64,000 nt of DNA from Paramacrobiotus metropolitanus (lineage: Eukaryota > Tardigrada > Eutardigrada > Parachela > Macrobiotidae), in assembly GCF_019649055.1 (NCBI RefSeq), contig NW_026570244.1, forward strand, positions 124,001-188,000, read 5' to 3'. Made by a program: the position numbers and the translations under genes. The notes under the pieces were generated by a model. The model had not been told where the DNA came from. It did no database searches and saw nothing but the letters and a program-made list of their open reading frames with translations. Positions 32,993 to 43,765 of this stretch are shown here, piece by piece. Every line of letters starts with the position of its first letter. Within the stretch, counting starts at the first letter, position 1.

Positions 32993-33903
32993 GACGGTGC
33001 AGCCAATCTTTGACACCACGGATGTCCTTCGTGCTAATTACCCTGCCACTTAATGAGCGACGGATCGGCAAATAAATGACTACTAGCACGGTCTGCTAAT
33101 TCTTTTCATTTTGATGCCCTTGTGTCACATACTGTATAGTGTATAGTCTGTAGTCTGTACTTTCGCTTCCGCTGCGGTTGCAGTTTATCTCGCCTCTGAT
33201 ACATTTTGATCCTTTTCTTGATCCTCATTTTATTTACGCAGTAGGCAACTAACTTTACAACTGCAAGCCTGCGCTGATAGACACTAATAAAAAAATTCAG
33301 TTCACACGTTTAAGAAACAACTAGAATCATTTTTGGTCATATTGGAAATTGAGGGCCTGAGTAGAGAATAAATCAACTAAAAAAATTAAGTCTGCTTGTA
33401 AACTACATTCAGGCTAGGAAAATTATGAGCGAGGCAGTGGGAAATTCAGACACAGGGGAGACACTTCGGACTTTAATGACAAATAAAGTGATTACAACTC
33501 ACAATTACCAAGCAATCGTGGGAAGAAAAAAACAAAAGGTTTATTGGCCGGAATCATAAAATCTGGTGATGTTGCTCAGAACGAGGGCTCCGGATTTTGT
33601 GCTTTAGATTTTATGCTTAGACTTGTTCGTAAGGTACTGAAGAATGGTCTGCTGGGCAGTTTCGTGCTGGTCCATGGACGAGACGTAGCGCAGACTGAGA
33701 AAAATTCAGCCTTTATCGCGATTTCAACCGTAATTCGAATTTCAGCAGGCGTGCAAGCCTGCATCTTTACACATCCCATTCAATAAACTTATAGCTGCAA
33801 GTGGAAAGAGGTCAGTATGTATGTTACTTGTGCCAGTCAATGTACGCACATTATTACATCCTGCACATTACTACATTCGTATATTACATCCTGCACGCTC
33901 TCC
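32993..33903. other. Non-coding 3' flank of the paralogue, duplicated in both arms
   Basis: AT-rich sequence without ATG-started frames of note. An apparent 80-residue frame (33544-33786) is identical in both arms but has no ATG and no motif; its conservation follows from the duplication being recent. An AATAAA signal lies at 33071-33076. Confidence 0.4.
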
Positions 33904-34110
33904 TTAAGGAAAATGGCCCGCCGGTATATAGCGTCAAAAACGGGATACATATAATAAACTTTCGCTTTCGCGCACTCGGAATCACTTTTTTGTAATACTT
34001 TGTGCCATTCTAAAGGTAAATTATTTGTATACATTGTTGTGAATACCGTTTGCGCGCGCAACATTCGGTTGTCGAGATATGGCAAACCAAAATGTTTAAA
34101 TGTACTGCTG
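33904..34110 (+). mobile_element. Half of a TTAA foldback element, left arm
   Basis: Starts at TTAAGGAAAATGGCCCGCCG, with TAAACTTTCGCTTTCGCGCA and CAACATTCGGTTGTCGAGATA following as in the other copies. Only one arm is present before old retroelement sequence begins. The identical half lies inverted at 55305-55507. The truncation therefore predates the large duplication. Confidence 0.55.
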
Positions 34111-34149
34111 AATACCACAAGTCTGGGTATTACCCGAGCATTTTGGCTG

Positions 34150-35080
34150 GCTTTTTGGCTTTGAAATTTGACTGTAAAGTGTACATGACCATAAAGTCAA
34201 AATTAAACTACAAGCCCATCCTGCCTTCTTTTGACCGCTGTAAGGGGGATATATCAAAAACGTTGGCTTCTGTAGGAAAAGTGCAAGTGAAAGGTCATGG
34301 AGCAAGTGCAAACGCTAAAGGTCACGACGAACATGTCTTGTTAAAAGGTTAGGAAACGGACTTGACACTGCGAAAAGCGCAGCAAGAGGATAGCGAACGG
34401 GCACAACAGGTCTCCGATGACTCACTTGAGAACGCAAAACGCTGCAACGGAAGGAAATATGGCAGAAAGTGACCTACCGACCTAACTGAAACCACGGAAT
34501 GTGCATACTAGCTTCGCCGAAAGCGTCACAAAAAGCGAGAATGTCTAAAGAGGATTACTGGGACAAGCAACAGTTGCAAACGCAATTTGTAACGAAAAGA
34601 TTAGAAGCACTGGTTACCGGGAAACCAGCCCAAAGGGCACTGAACCCAGTTCCAGTATTCAACGAGAAAGAGTACAAGCAGACTCTCGCTGACCTGAATG
34701 ATAACCGAAACGCACCACCAGAAAACAAACCGCCAGATTATGGAGAAAGAGTTCTCATACGAAAGTTGCCGAGTGGCGGGTTTGCAGTGAAACCAACTGA
34801 TAGGTCATCGGACCTGGCGAAAAATTCACAAAAAGTAAGGTCACCCGATCTAAAGAATAACGCAGCTGAAAGGTCACCAGCGAGAACTGACGGCATGTTC
34901 GCAAACTGATCCGACGCTAACTAATAACGATGTGACACAAAAGGTCACAAACTGGATGGAAAAGGACGGACACAACATACTCGTCTATGAAAGGTCACCA
35001 GAATAGCTGATAGATAGCGAAGAAAAAGAGCTGACAGTGGCTGAGAGACTAACAAGAGAAATTATTGAGTAGTTACGTGA
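34150..35080 (+). mobile_element. Old Ty3/Gypsy-like element, 5' remnant
   Basis: A 136-residue frame (34499-34909) rich in Lys, Pro and Asn is probably part of gag or a linker; I recognise no domain. The stretch carries seven exact AAAGGTCA or closely related sites (34290, 34317, 34869, 34940 and 34990 are exact). It is continuous with 51849 onward once the large insertion is set aside. Frames are interrupted, so it is dead. Confidence 0.5.
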
Positions 35081-35469
35081 TGTCAGATATGACACAGAAG
35101 CAGGGAGAAAACGGGGGCAAAATATGCCTTTATTGGTAACAATAAAGCATCAACAACACAAAACCAACAGAAAACCCGATGTGGGAAAAAAGCTGGAAAA
35201 AGTGCCTGCAGTGCGCTAGTTAAGAATCGTGATAATGATTCCGCGTGCTGCTGGTGTGCAACAGCTGATGCTGCAAAGCATGGAATCGCCCGTAAGCGCT
35301 GGGCTACGCCCCCAAGAGTGCAGAGAAATGCGCTGATTGGTCAGCGTAGACAAAGTATACGCTGAGTAAGCAGCGTAATAGCGCGGCACGAATGGCGTGG
35401 CCATGTGCGTGCGGGCGACAGAGAAAGCCACGAGAGGTGTCTACGGCCTCGAGTGAGCGGTCTCTGACA
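35081..35469 (-). repeat. 3' LTR of the Gypsy element
   Basis: 389 bases, starting TGTCAGATAT and ending TCTCTGACA on the plus strand, so the ends are TG...CA. Compared with the other LTR there is a 4-base gap (GGCT, near 35270) and about five substitutions. The bases inside the element next to it (from 35470) are not obviously purine-rich on the element strand, so the polypurine tract is not evident. Confidence 0.9.
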
Positions 35470-37391
35470 TGCCTCTGGGCGGGAGTGGGAGCTCCTGCGA
35501 GCACCTTCCGACTCTGCCCCTGGCCAACCCGGTAGGGTGCCAGGATCCGATACCCGGTAGGGCCGGATGCCACTTTGTCTCTAAACCCGGTAGGGTCGCT
35601 TCCTCCAGACCCGCGGTGCAGTGCACCGAACGGCCGAAATCTGGAGTGCATTCTGGTTGCTGGGGGTTCCAGTGGGGTGTGAAGGTTTGGTTGGTCGAAC
35701 AAGTATAAAAATAAAGTTTATAAGGCTCATAGGTTAAACATCGAAATAAAAAGATCACAATTCCGGTGAGAATTAAAGAAAGATCATAGTTAGAGATCCC
35801 AAAGCCAATTCCTTTGGTTAAAGGGTAAATAAAAACATCATCTTTGGTTAATAAAGTCTAGAAAAACCAGGTTTGGTTAAAAAACTAGACAAACAAAAGG
35901 CTTATTCCGACTAGGTGTATCACAGGGCCGCTTTTGTCCACGGGGGTCCTAGTCAACAGTCCGCTTTATCCGGTAGGATAGGTCTGATCCTGTGAATCCG
36001 GGGCGACGGTTCCCAGAGATGTCCACAGGGGTCCAGTGAAGTAAATCCAGCGGTGCGGTGTATGGAAGGCACGGTTGCTTGCGCAAGGACAAGTTGTCCC
36101 CTTCCTGATTATGGTGGACCAAGCCCGGTTGGGCGGTCCATGGAGGGCCATAGTGATGGCTCTGGACAGGAGAGGTGCTCCTGTGACGAAAATAGTATGC
36201 TTGGACAAATTCCGTTTGGATGGCCCATAAGGGTCTCTAAATTAGACTGGTTTTGGCCTTGCATGCCGGTTTGGTCATGCACTTAGGTCCAAAAATCTTC
36301 TAAGTCCAGGAGGGCTAAGTGGTGTAATGGACCAAACCCGTTGGGGCGGTCCAAACTCGGTCTCTGACATGCTCTGGGCCGGGATACAGGGTTCCGGAAT
36401 AGTATGGCCTTGCCTCCAGGCTTTGGAGGAGTGTGGGTCCTGTATGATCGGGTTTGGCTCTCCGATGTGGACTTAGTCGTTTTTTGATGAGCCACGTCGT
36501 TGGACGGGCCAAAAGACTTAGTCGATTTTTCGACTGTCCGCGGTTGATCGCGGGCCAAATGGACTTAGTCGTTTTTTTTCGACGGTCCAAAGTTGCAGAC
36601 TGGTTAAGTCTGGTCCGCCTCACTGGCCGTGGGCCATGAGTTGGCTACCATGTCCGATTGGCAGGGTAGGTTTCCCTGAGACCGTGGCCATAACAAAATT
36701 AAGTGGCGTCTGACGAAAACATCAGGTTGGCCGGGCCAAACTCCAAAAAAATTAAGTTGTGGGCGCCGGTAGGCGTTTTCCACAAAGGAGTCGGTCTGCT
36801 GACTAGGAACATCCTCTTTTGGCCTAGGGGCGGTCCGTGGTGAGGATGTTGGACATGGCATGCAAAAATGGGCTTACCACACTTTTCTATGTGGCTCCCG
36901 TACTCACTTGTCCCAGTTGCCTGGTATGGCAACTAAACTTGTGAGCCATCTATGGTCGGTTAGACGCATAGTGGGTCTGGTCCAACTTCTATGGGCCAGG
37001 ACTTGGCCTTGGCTTGTCGCGACTTCTATGCGGGCCAGGCTGATCCACGGCTTGTCGCAACTTCTATGCGGGCCGTCGCCACCTTCTGGGCGCTGGATCC
37101 CTTCCATGCCGGGGAACTTAGCTCGCGCCAAGTTCGGTCCGGTGGACTCCGTCGGATGGTCTGGGATGGCCAGGCCAAATTCATGGTCCTAGCCGCTAAG
37201 CCAGAGCCAATCCGGGGAATCCGGTTAAGATCCAGGGATTAAGGTCCGGTGAGGTAGACGGTACATGGCCGTAAGCCACGTTTGTTGGGCGAGGGTAACA
37301 ACCGTTGGATTGTACCCATCCAGGTGTTCAAGTCGGGTTCCAGCTAATGCCGGTCCAGTTTTAGGGCCGACATGCAGGAATGGCCGTTGGC
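35470..37391 (-). other. Long non-coding 3' region of the Gypsy element
   Basis: No convincing frame in 1.9 kb. It holds three ACCCGGTAGGG words (35527, 35552, 35585) and a near-copy of the LTR junction at 36361-36380 (TCTCTGACATGCTCTGGGCC). It also has three GACTTAGTCG units with hairpins (36470-36583) and three ACTTCTATG.GGGCC units about 37 bases apart (36985-37073). Structured, repeat-bearing 3' sequence of this size suggests RNA export, packaging or a captured element; none of these is shown. Confidence 0.6.
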
Positions 37392-39353
37392 CTATCCCTG
37401 CCCTCCTTGTCCGGTTTGATCGCCGTCGCCCAATCCAGGGTCGAGTGGGTCGACGACGCATTCCTCCATAAGCGCCAATTCCTGTTCGGTCAGGTTTGCT
37501 TGTTGTTGGCTGGAGGTGCTGGCCGGCTGGACTTCTTGGCCCGGTTGTTCGGCCTGAGTTTGGACGTGTGCGGACGATCCCGTTGAGGATCGCTGGGTTC
37601 GAAACTTCGTTGGAAGTTTCCTCGTTGCTGTTCGATTAACGAACACTTCCGCATTGTCGTCGAAGTCCGTTGGCCGTCGATAGCGGTAGTCTTTGACGTG
37701 GCTCCTGAAGACGTTCAGGGCGCTCTGAATTTTGACTCCCGCTTCGATTTCGTGGATTTGGTTTCCGAGAAGGGCCACTTGAGTCAATAGTCGAGGAACG
37801 ATCTTCCCCTGCCGGTAGGCGACTTCAAGCTCCCAATGGCAGTGTAGATGACCAAGTCTGGCGGCAAAGATGCGTATCATCGTGCCGTTGTAGGAGTAAG
37901 TTTGCGTTTCTGGGTCATCCTTATGGTTACCCGGCTTGCATGGGATTTCCATGGCGGCTCTGGAAGCTTCAATTATGAAGCTGGCGTTTGCGTCCGGTAG
38001 GACGAACTGGGCCAGGTATTTAACGACGTCAAGTTGATCGTCCTTAATGTGCAGTTGGCACAAGTCATTCCAGTCCGGTCTGGTGATGGGCTGTCCGAGT
38101 AAGTTTACGTCCGTGATGCTCGATAGAGCATTGTCACGGACCATTGGGTAGCCCTCGCGGTTCTGAGTGTGTTCGGCCATGCTGAAATCACGAGGCGAAT
38201 CTTTCCGCTGCATCTCCATTTCAAGGCCGGACCTGGCGACAAACATCTGCAGGTTCTGGACCATGGCATCCACTTGCGCCCATCTATCCCTGGGGTACGG
38301 GATGGCGCCCATAATATAATTCGTCACAACCCGGTGGGGAAGTAGCCGGATGTTGATGCCCTGGTCCTCGGCGTATTTGTAAGGATCGAAGTCCGAAGTG
38401 CTGCCTGTTGGTGCAGGCTGGACCGGTAGGTCCGCCGCTGGCAGTGTGGCCTCAGTCTCCATTGGTATTTGGATACTGATGTTGTGGGCCACCGAGCTGA
38501 TACTTCATTCTGGTCACTTGGTGGACTGCGCGACAACCAGGCTGGACTCGGTTTCGTTCCGTTTCTCGGGGGATGTGCGCGTTCGGCGCTCGTCGGCCTG
38601 GCTACGGCTTTGGCGGCCCGGTTGGTCCTGGTTGCGGCTCTGGATCTGGTGACGTAAGTCATCGGGGTTCCGCGGTAGCGGTGCCAGCGGTGTGCGCTGT
38701 TCAGTGCGCGCTGGCTGGTATTGGCCTTTCAAGGCGTCCAGCAATCCACCTTCCAACAGCTGTCGGGTCACCTGGTCAACCATAACTTTGTTGATGTTTT
38801 CCAAGATCGTTTTGTCGAACCCATGGTTGTATTCCATGGGCATGGGCAACTCTTATCCGCAGGATCGATAGCCTGATGATGGCCGCTGATGGTCGTAATT
38901 TCTCGGGGCGGCCGTTGGGCCACGCCCTGAGGACTGGTCAGATCCTGAGTTGCGGGATCGACGTTCCCGGTCCCGCTCGTCCTTCCGTTCTCGAGCCGAT
39001 TGGCTGAGTGGAGGAATCTGGGTTCCGGTATTGCACCAGCCAGGTTGTCGGGCGCCACTACGTTGCATGTAGAGATCGTAGATCTCTGTCTGCTCGTGGT
39101 CCCTCAGTAGGGGAATCAGGTGGCTTCCGTCGCGGCTGGTCATGTGGCAGTATGTGTCAAAGTTGCCTCTCACCACTTCCAAGTAGAAGCAGTAGGCTCT
39201 TTCGCTCTCGTCGCGGAAGCCCGGTCGCAGGTGATATGCGCAAGGGAACAATTCCCGTGGGGCATTGTCCCGGCGGTTCTGGTCTCCGCTGTTGCCGTTA
39301 CATCTGCAATCCGAGCATCGCGGCTCATACTTCTGCTGCGGTGTAAGTCCCAT
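37392..39353 (-). CDS. Accessory reading frame in the env position, function unknown
   Basis: A single frame runs from an ATG at 39353 to 37392 but is broken by a TAA at 38850-38852 and by two TGA codons near 38511 and 38502, giving open parts of 166, 111 and 366 codons. The first part has a Cys-rich start (CSDCRC) and an Arg/Ser/Asp-rich tail. The second is basic and Gln/Arg-rich. The third begins with a Pro-rich segment, has a globular-looking middle (DWNDLCQLHIKDDQLDVVKY) and a Gln-rich, acidic tail. I see no signal peptide, membrane segment or furin-like site, so this is not a recognisable envelope gene. Being downstream of integrase it is an accessory gene. The stops may be decay or mark introns; I could not confirm splice sites. 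Confidence 0.55.
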
Positions 39354-39669
39354 TCTCTGTGGTAACAGAAATGAAACTTGCAGAATGAGGTTCGCTTTAT
39401 GACAGGTCCCTATGATAATTACGCCCTATATTTTTACGTCCCTATGGAATTTTACATGTTATTTGTTAACTAGGCTTTTCTTGCCCGGTGAATTATATCG
39501 GGATCACCCCCTAGACCCTATGCGAATTCTACGCCTAGGTCACTGATGATAAGTGCGCCGCTTCTTCTTGGACTTGGTTGAGGCCAAGGTAGCGGGGCCG
39601 GTGGGACGAGGGCCATAACGATCTGGTGGGTTATTCTTCATCCGGTATCGCTGCTGGGCCTCTGGCTCG

Positions 39670-41950
39670 TCAACGGTTGCTCGAGCCAGCCTTCGCGCAG
39701 CATCTTTTTAACGATGTAGCGTCCTCCCTAAGATAGTACAACCCGTTAGGGCGACTGGAGGGATATTCATTCCCGTCACTCAGCTGGGGATCGTACGTCG
39801 AAATTTGGACGTCGTATCGTCCAAGGAGTTGATTGGCCATTTCGCCTCTTGTCAGGCCCAAGGGATGTTGCGTGGTGGTCAATACCGCCAAGATGGCATT
39901 CCGCCATTCCCAATAGCCTTGAGGCGCATCATCACGTCTTTCCGGTGGGAACGTGTAGAACATCTGCATGTTAGGCAGATGGGTTCGGGGGATGGCTCCT
40001 TCTTCATAGGCCATTCGGATATATTTCATCACCTTGGACTTAGATATTGGTGGGCCATAACCGGGGATTCGCAAAGTCTTTTGCTGCTCCGCCACAAGTT
40101 TCTTGGACGGGCCCTTTCCGGGCTTCTGCTTCTTCAGCAGCGTCTCAAGTTTACTCTGGGCGTGTGGGAGCTCTGCATCTTGTCCCGGCTCTGCCTTATT
40201 GTTGCACCTTTCCGACTCTGTGGGTTCAGGTTCCGTGTCGTCGCTCTTCTTCTTGGATGAGCGTGTTATTCTGCGACTCGGGCCGTCCGGGTTAAGGTAC
40301 GGCTTCAAGCGATCGACACATACGGTATGTTCCACACCGGTGTCCCGCTCTCGGACCCAGTAAGTATTCGGCTTGGGTATGCCGATGACAATGTAGACGT
40401 CTTCGAACTTGTTTGGGTTGGTCGGGTCGTCCACCATGTTCTTTAGGGTGACCAAGTCCCGCTTCTTGAACTCGGCCTGCGACTTCTTCTTGTTGTAGAT
40501 GGCCGCATCCCGTAGGAACTCTTCTTCGATCCGCGTTTTCGCAATTTCATGCGCCCGTTTCAGGCGCTGCTGCATCCTCTGGACATAACGTTCGTAAGTC
40601 GTGAAAGTTTCTGGGACGTTGGTCCCAGCGAGGACGTCTTGTGGTATGGTCATTTCTCGTCCAAACAGCATATGGTATGGCGAGAATCCAGTGGTTGCGT
40701 GAACGGCACGGTTCATGCCGGAAATCACGTATGGTAGGGCCCTGTGTCAACGATGTTCGTCGCCGGCTCCGCCAAAGTTTCGAATTCCGTCCCAGATGGT
40801 CTGCATCTGGCGTTCGACTTGGCCTTGGCCCTCTGGGTGATACGCGGATCCGAAGGTCTGCTCAATGCCGAAGATTTTCGCTACTTTGGCGAAAGATTTT
40901 GCCGTAAAATGCGTGCCCCGGTCGGAGTGCATTGTATGTGGCATGCCGTACTTCAGTACAACTTCTTCGACAAAGAACTTCTCGAATTCTTTGGCCGAAT
41001 TTGTCTTGGTCGGCCGGGCTATGGTGAACTTCGTCATTTGGTCGACCACCACAGCGATGTACCGGTATTTCTTTGTTTGGGTCACCGGTAGAGGCCCTTT
41101 GAAGTCAGCAAAGACGCGGTACCATGGCGCAACGGCATCAGTCGGCTGCAGCTTACCGTAGGTAGCTCGCCGCGGTACTTTGCCGAATATGCACGTCTGA
41201 CATCGATCGATGTAGTCGTGAATGTCACAGCTCATGCGGTCCCAGTAGTACCGAAGTTTGGCTGCTTCGATGGTCTTGCGGTATCCAAAATGGTTCCCTG
41301 TTTTTCCATCATGGAGGGACTGGATAATATATTTCCGCATGAACAGAGGGACAACGAATCTCCTTTCGAGTTTCGCATTGATGTCGGTGAGTCGGTAGAG
41401 CACACCTTTGTCCATCTGGTAGTGTTCGGGTAATTTGGACCTCTTGTCCATTTCGCTTTGATGTTCCAACTCATGGATTTTCTTGGCCAGAATTGGATCG
41501 CGGTGTTGCATCCGTCGCAGTTCTTGCGCGGTGCGGTCGGTAAGTTTCTCTGGACACGGTGGGACTTCGGGCTCCGGCTCTCCCGGTGCGGGTGCCGGTA
41601 CATTATTCACCCTTATGTCCGCCGTGCTGAACTGGTCCCAATCTGTGATTGCATTGCAATCGGGAAGGAGAGGCTTGTCCCATTCATTTGCGGGGTCCTC
41701 ATCCGTGACTTGCAGCCTGCGCACCTTTATGATGCGTGCTGGGATCTCGTCTTTGTAATCCTCGAAGTTGGGGACTTGGTCCAACTCTTCATGTGGGCCT
41801 TTGTCATCGTCCCGTTCGAGTGGCCATCTAGACAATGCGTCAGCATTGTCACAGAATGTGCCTGGCTTGTACTCGATGGTGATGTCCCGTCCCTGTAAGG
41901 CGAGGATTGATGCCGGGCCGGTTAGACTTGCATCTGAGCAGATTGGTTAA
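39670..41950 (-). CDS. Integrase of the Gypsy element (broken)
   Basis: The zinc-binding part shows the HHCC ligands (H..DGKTGNH, then CQTC). The catalytic core has Asp in FADFKGPL, Asp in HSDRGTHF and Glu in EGQGQVERQ, the D,D-35-E set that joins cDNA to host DNA. A C-terminal part follows (TGFSPYHMLFGRE, then a basic linker and a DNA-binding-like region). A TGA near 40743-40745 cuts the frame between the core and the C-terminal part. The whole region is in a different frame from reverse transcriptase, changing near 41950. No ATG opens this frame, so it must be made as part of a polyprotein. The C-terminal extension to 39670 is long and charged and I cannot assign it. Confidence 0.85.
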
Positions 41951-43708
41951 GGCTTTGTGGTCCGTCCTTACTGTGAAAGGTCCGTGGTCGATATAGTGTT
42001 TGAACTTTTGGACGGCCCACACTACGGCTAAGCATTCCCATTCGGTCACGCCATAGTTCTTCTCAGCTCCATGTAGGACACGGCTTGCGTAGGCAATTGG
42101 CCTCGAGTCCTGGCTGAGTATGGCTCCGATGCCAGCGCCACTTGCATCACATTCGATGGTGGTCTGCTTGGTCGCATCGAATTTAGCCAATATTGGGGCT
42201 TCCGTTAGGGCATTTTTGATCTCGTTGAACTCGGCGGTGTGGGCGTCAGTCCAGTCGTTCTTCACTGAACTGTCCTTCCGCAGGAGTTCGTACATCTTGG
42301 AAGTCTTCTGGGCGTAGCCCTGAATGAACTTCCGGTAATAATTTGCGAGTCCAAGGAACGAGCAAAGTTGACGCTCGGTCTTGGGCGGTAGTTTCTCGGC
42401 GATGGCCGCTACCTTCTCGGGATCAGTATGGACACCATCCTTGCTGAGGATGTGTCCAAGGAATTGGAGTTTTTCCATTCCAAATTCGCACTTCGACGGT
42501 TTTATCGTGGATCCGGCGTCTCTGAGGCAGAGGAGCGTGTTTCTAAACGCCTTCCTGAATTCCTCGAATGCCTTGCCGAAGAATATCACGTCGTCGATGT
42601 ATGCGAAGACGCCGCCTTGCTTGCGTGCTGGCGCCATAATCTTGTCCATAGTCATTTGGAATGTGGCTGGCCCGTTGCAGACGCCAAACGGCATTCGTTT
42701 GAACCGGAACATCCCTTCTGGAGTCACGAAGGTAGTGTAGTCCATGGACGCTGAGTCCATAGGGATTTGCCAGAATCCGGACTGACAATCTACCTTGCCG
42801 TAGTAGGCGTTTCCTGCACATTGATCCAGAAGTTCGTCTGGATTGGGCAATGGGTAATTATTCTTCTTGGTCACCGAGTTCAGCTTTATATAATTTATAC
42901 AGAACCGGGTGCCCATGGTCCCGTCGCCGTTTTTCTTTGAAGCGAGGACCACTGGGAAACTCCACGCTGCCATGGACGGTTCAATTACGCTTTGGTCCAA
43001 CATTTCTTGGACGTGCTTATTTATGAACTCTCGTCCCTTCCAACTCGTTCGGGTTGGGTTCATTTTAATTGGTGCAGCGTTGCCAACTTCTATGACATGG
43101 GTCACTCCTTTGACGTCACCGTAAGGCTTTTTGGACGTCGGGAATATGGCCCTGAGTTCCCATAAGGCCTGACGGAGTAAAGCGGTCTGCTCCTCGGTCA
43201 GGTGATCGCCAAAATGTGCATTGGCGATGTGGGCGCGGATTTCGCGCTCCACTTCTGGATCTTCCACTCCGGTCTGGAGGGAATTGATCTTGGCGTAGTC
43301 TTCATCCGAGATTTCCTCGTATGGCTCCACTTGGCCCATGTTAACCCCTTTCCGGAGTATATGGGGCTCTTTGGAGTAGTTTGACACCAGTATGGTGAAA
43401 CTATTGCCATCATGCTGGACTGGTCCGTCGAGCATGGCCAGACTCCGTTTGGTGTCTTCGCTTCCGAAGTACATAAGTTTCTGTCTTGGGTTGACAGGAA
43501 GATCAATGCTGACTTGGACCGGGGTGATGGACTCCGGTGGGAGTTCCACTTTTATAGTTGCCCGGACCATAGCATGGTCATTAATGGTGCGGTACCGGTT
43601 TGGATTATTCCCTGCCACTTTTGGCCATGGTGAGGCGTCGGCATTGGGAATTGACCAATCTACGCCGTCCTCCTTGATGTCTGGCTCATATATGTCGCTG
43701 TAGTACAT
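41849..43708 (-). CDS. Reverse transcriptase and RNase H
   Basis: The frame of 619 codons starts at an ATG at 43708 but is in phase with the upstream linker, separated by one TAG at 43766-43768. Polymerase landmarks: FCINYIKLNSVTKKNNYPLP, GKVDCQSGFWQIPM (first catalytic Asp), MPFGVCNGPATFQ and YIDDVIFFG (catalytic Asp pair, about residue 370), then FLGHILSKDGV. RNase H landmarks: ECDASGAG, TEWECLAV and RTDHKAL supply acidic residues. It copies the element RNA into DNA using the tRNA primer. The frame ends just after RNase H where the integrase frame takes over. Confidence 0.9.
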   Translation of the reverse strand: MYYSDIYEPDIKEDGVDWSIPNADASPWPKVAGNNPNRYRTINDHAMVRATIKVELPPESITPVQVSIDLPVNPRQKLMYFGSEDTKRSLAMLDGPVQHDGNSFTILVSNYSKEPHILRKGVNMGQVEPYEEISDEDYAKINSLQTGVEDPEVEREIRAHIANAHFGDHLTEEQTALLRQALWELRAIFPTSKKPYGDVKGVTHVIEVGNAAPIKMNPTRTSWKGREFINKHVQEMLDQSVIEPSMAAWSFPVVLASKKNGDGTMGTRFCINYIKLNSVTKKNNYPLPNPDELLDQCAGNAYYGKVDCQSGFWQIPMDSASMDYTTFVTPEGMFRFKRMPFGVCNGPATFQMTMDKIMAPARKQGGVFAYIDDVIFFGKAFEEFRKAFRNTLLCLRDAGSTIKPSKCEFGMEKLQFLGHILSKDGVHTDPEKVAAIAEKLPPKTERQLCSFLGLANYYRKFIQGYAQKTSKMYELLRKDSSVKNDWTDAHTAEFNEIKNALTEAPILAKFDATKQTTIECDASGAGIGAILSQDSRPIAYASRVLHGAEKNYGVTEWECLAVVWAVQKFKHYIDHGPFTVRTDHKALTNLLRCKSNRPGINPRLTGTGHHHRVQARHIL

Positions 43709-43765
43709 ATGGCCAACTTTTGCACCTTTGCGGAGGATTTGGTCTCGTCGGGACTTATTTTGGAC

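Larger units (their letters stand above)
31881..35080 (+). repeat. Left arm of long inverted repeat, part 1
   Basis: From CTCTGCAG at the end of intron 1 onward this sequence is matched in inverse orientation by the right arm (53735-57525) at roughly 99 percent by eye. It covers exons 2-4 of the gene, its 3' flank, a half foldback element and an old LTR retroelement. The arm continues at 51849 beyond the inserted Gypsy element. Positions 34369-34938 are missing from the right arm. Confidence 0.85.

Noticed and set aside
33544-33786. 80-codon frame identical in both arms (also 55625-55867)
   Set aside because: It begins with TTG, and identity is explained by the recent duplication.
37392-39353. 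Envelope glycoprotein
   Set aside because: No signal peptide, transmembrane segment or cleavage site despite the position.
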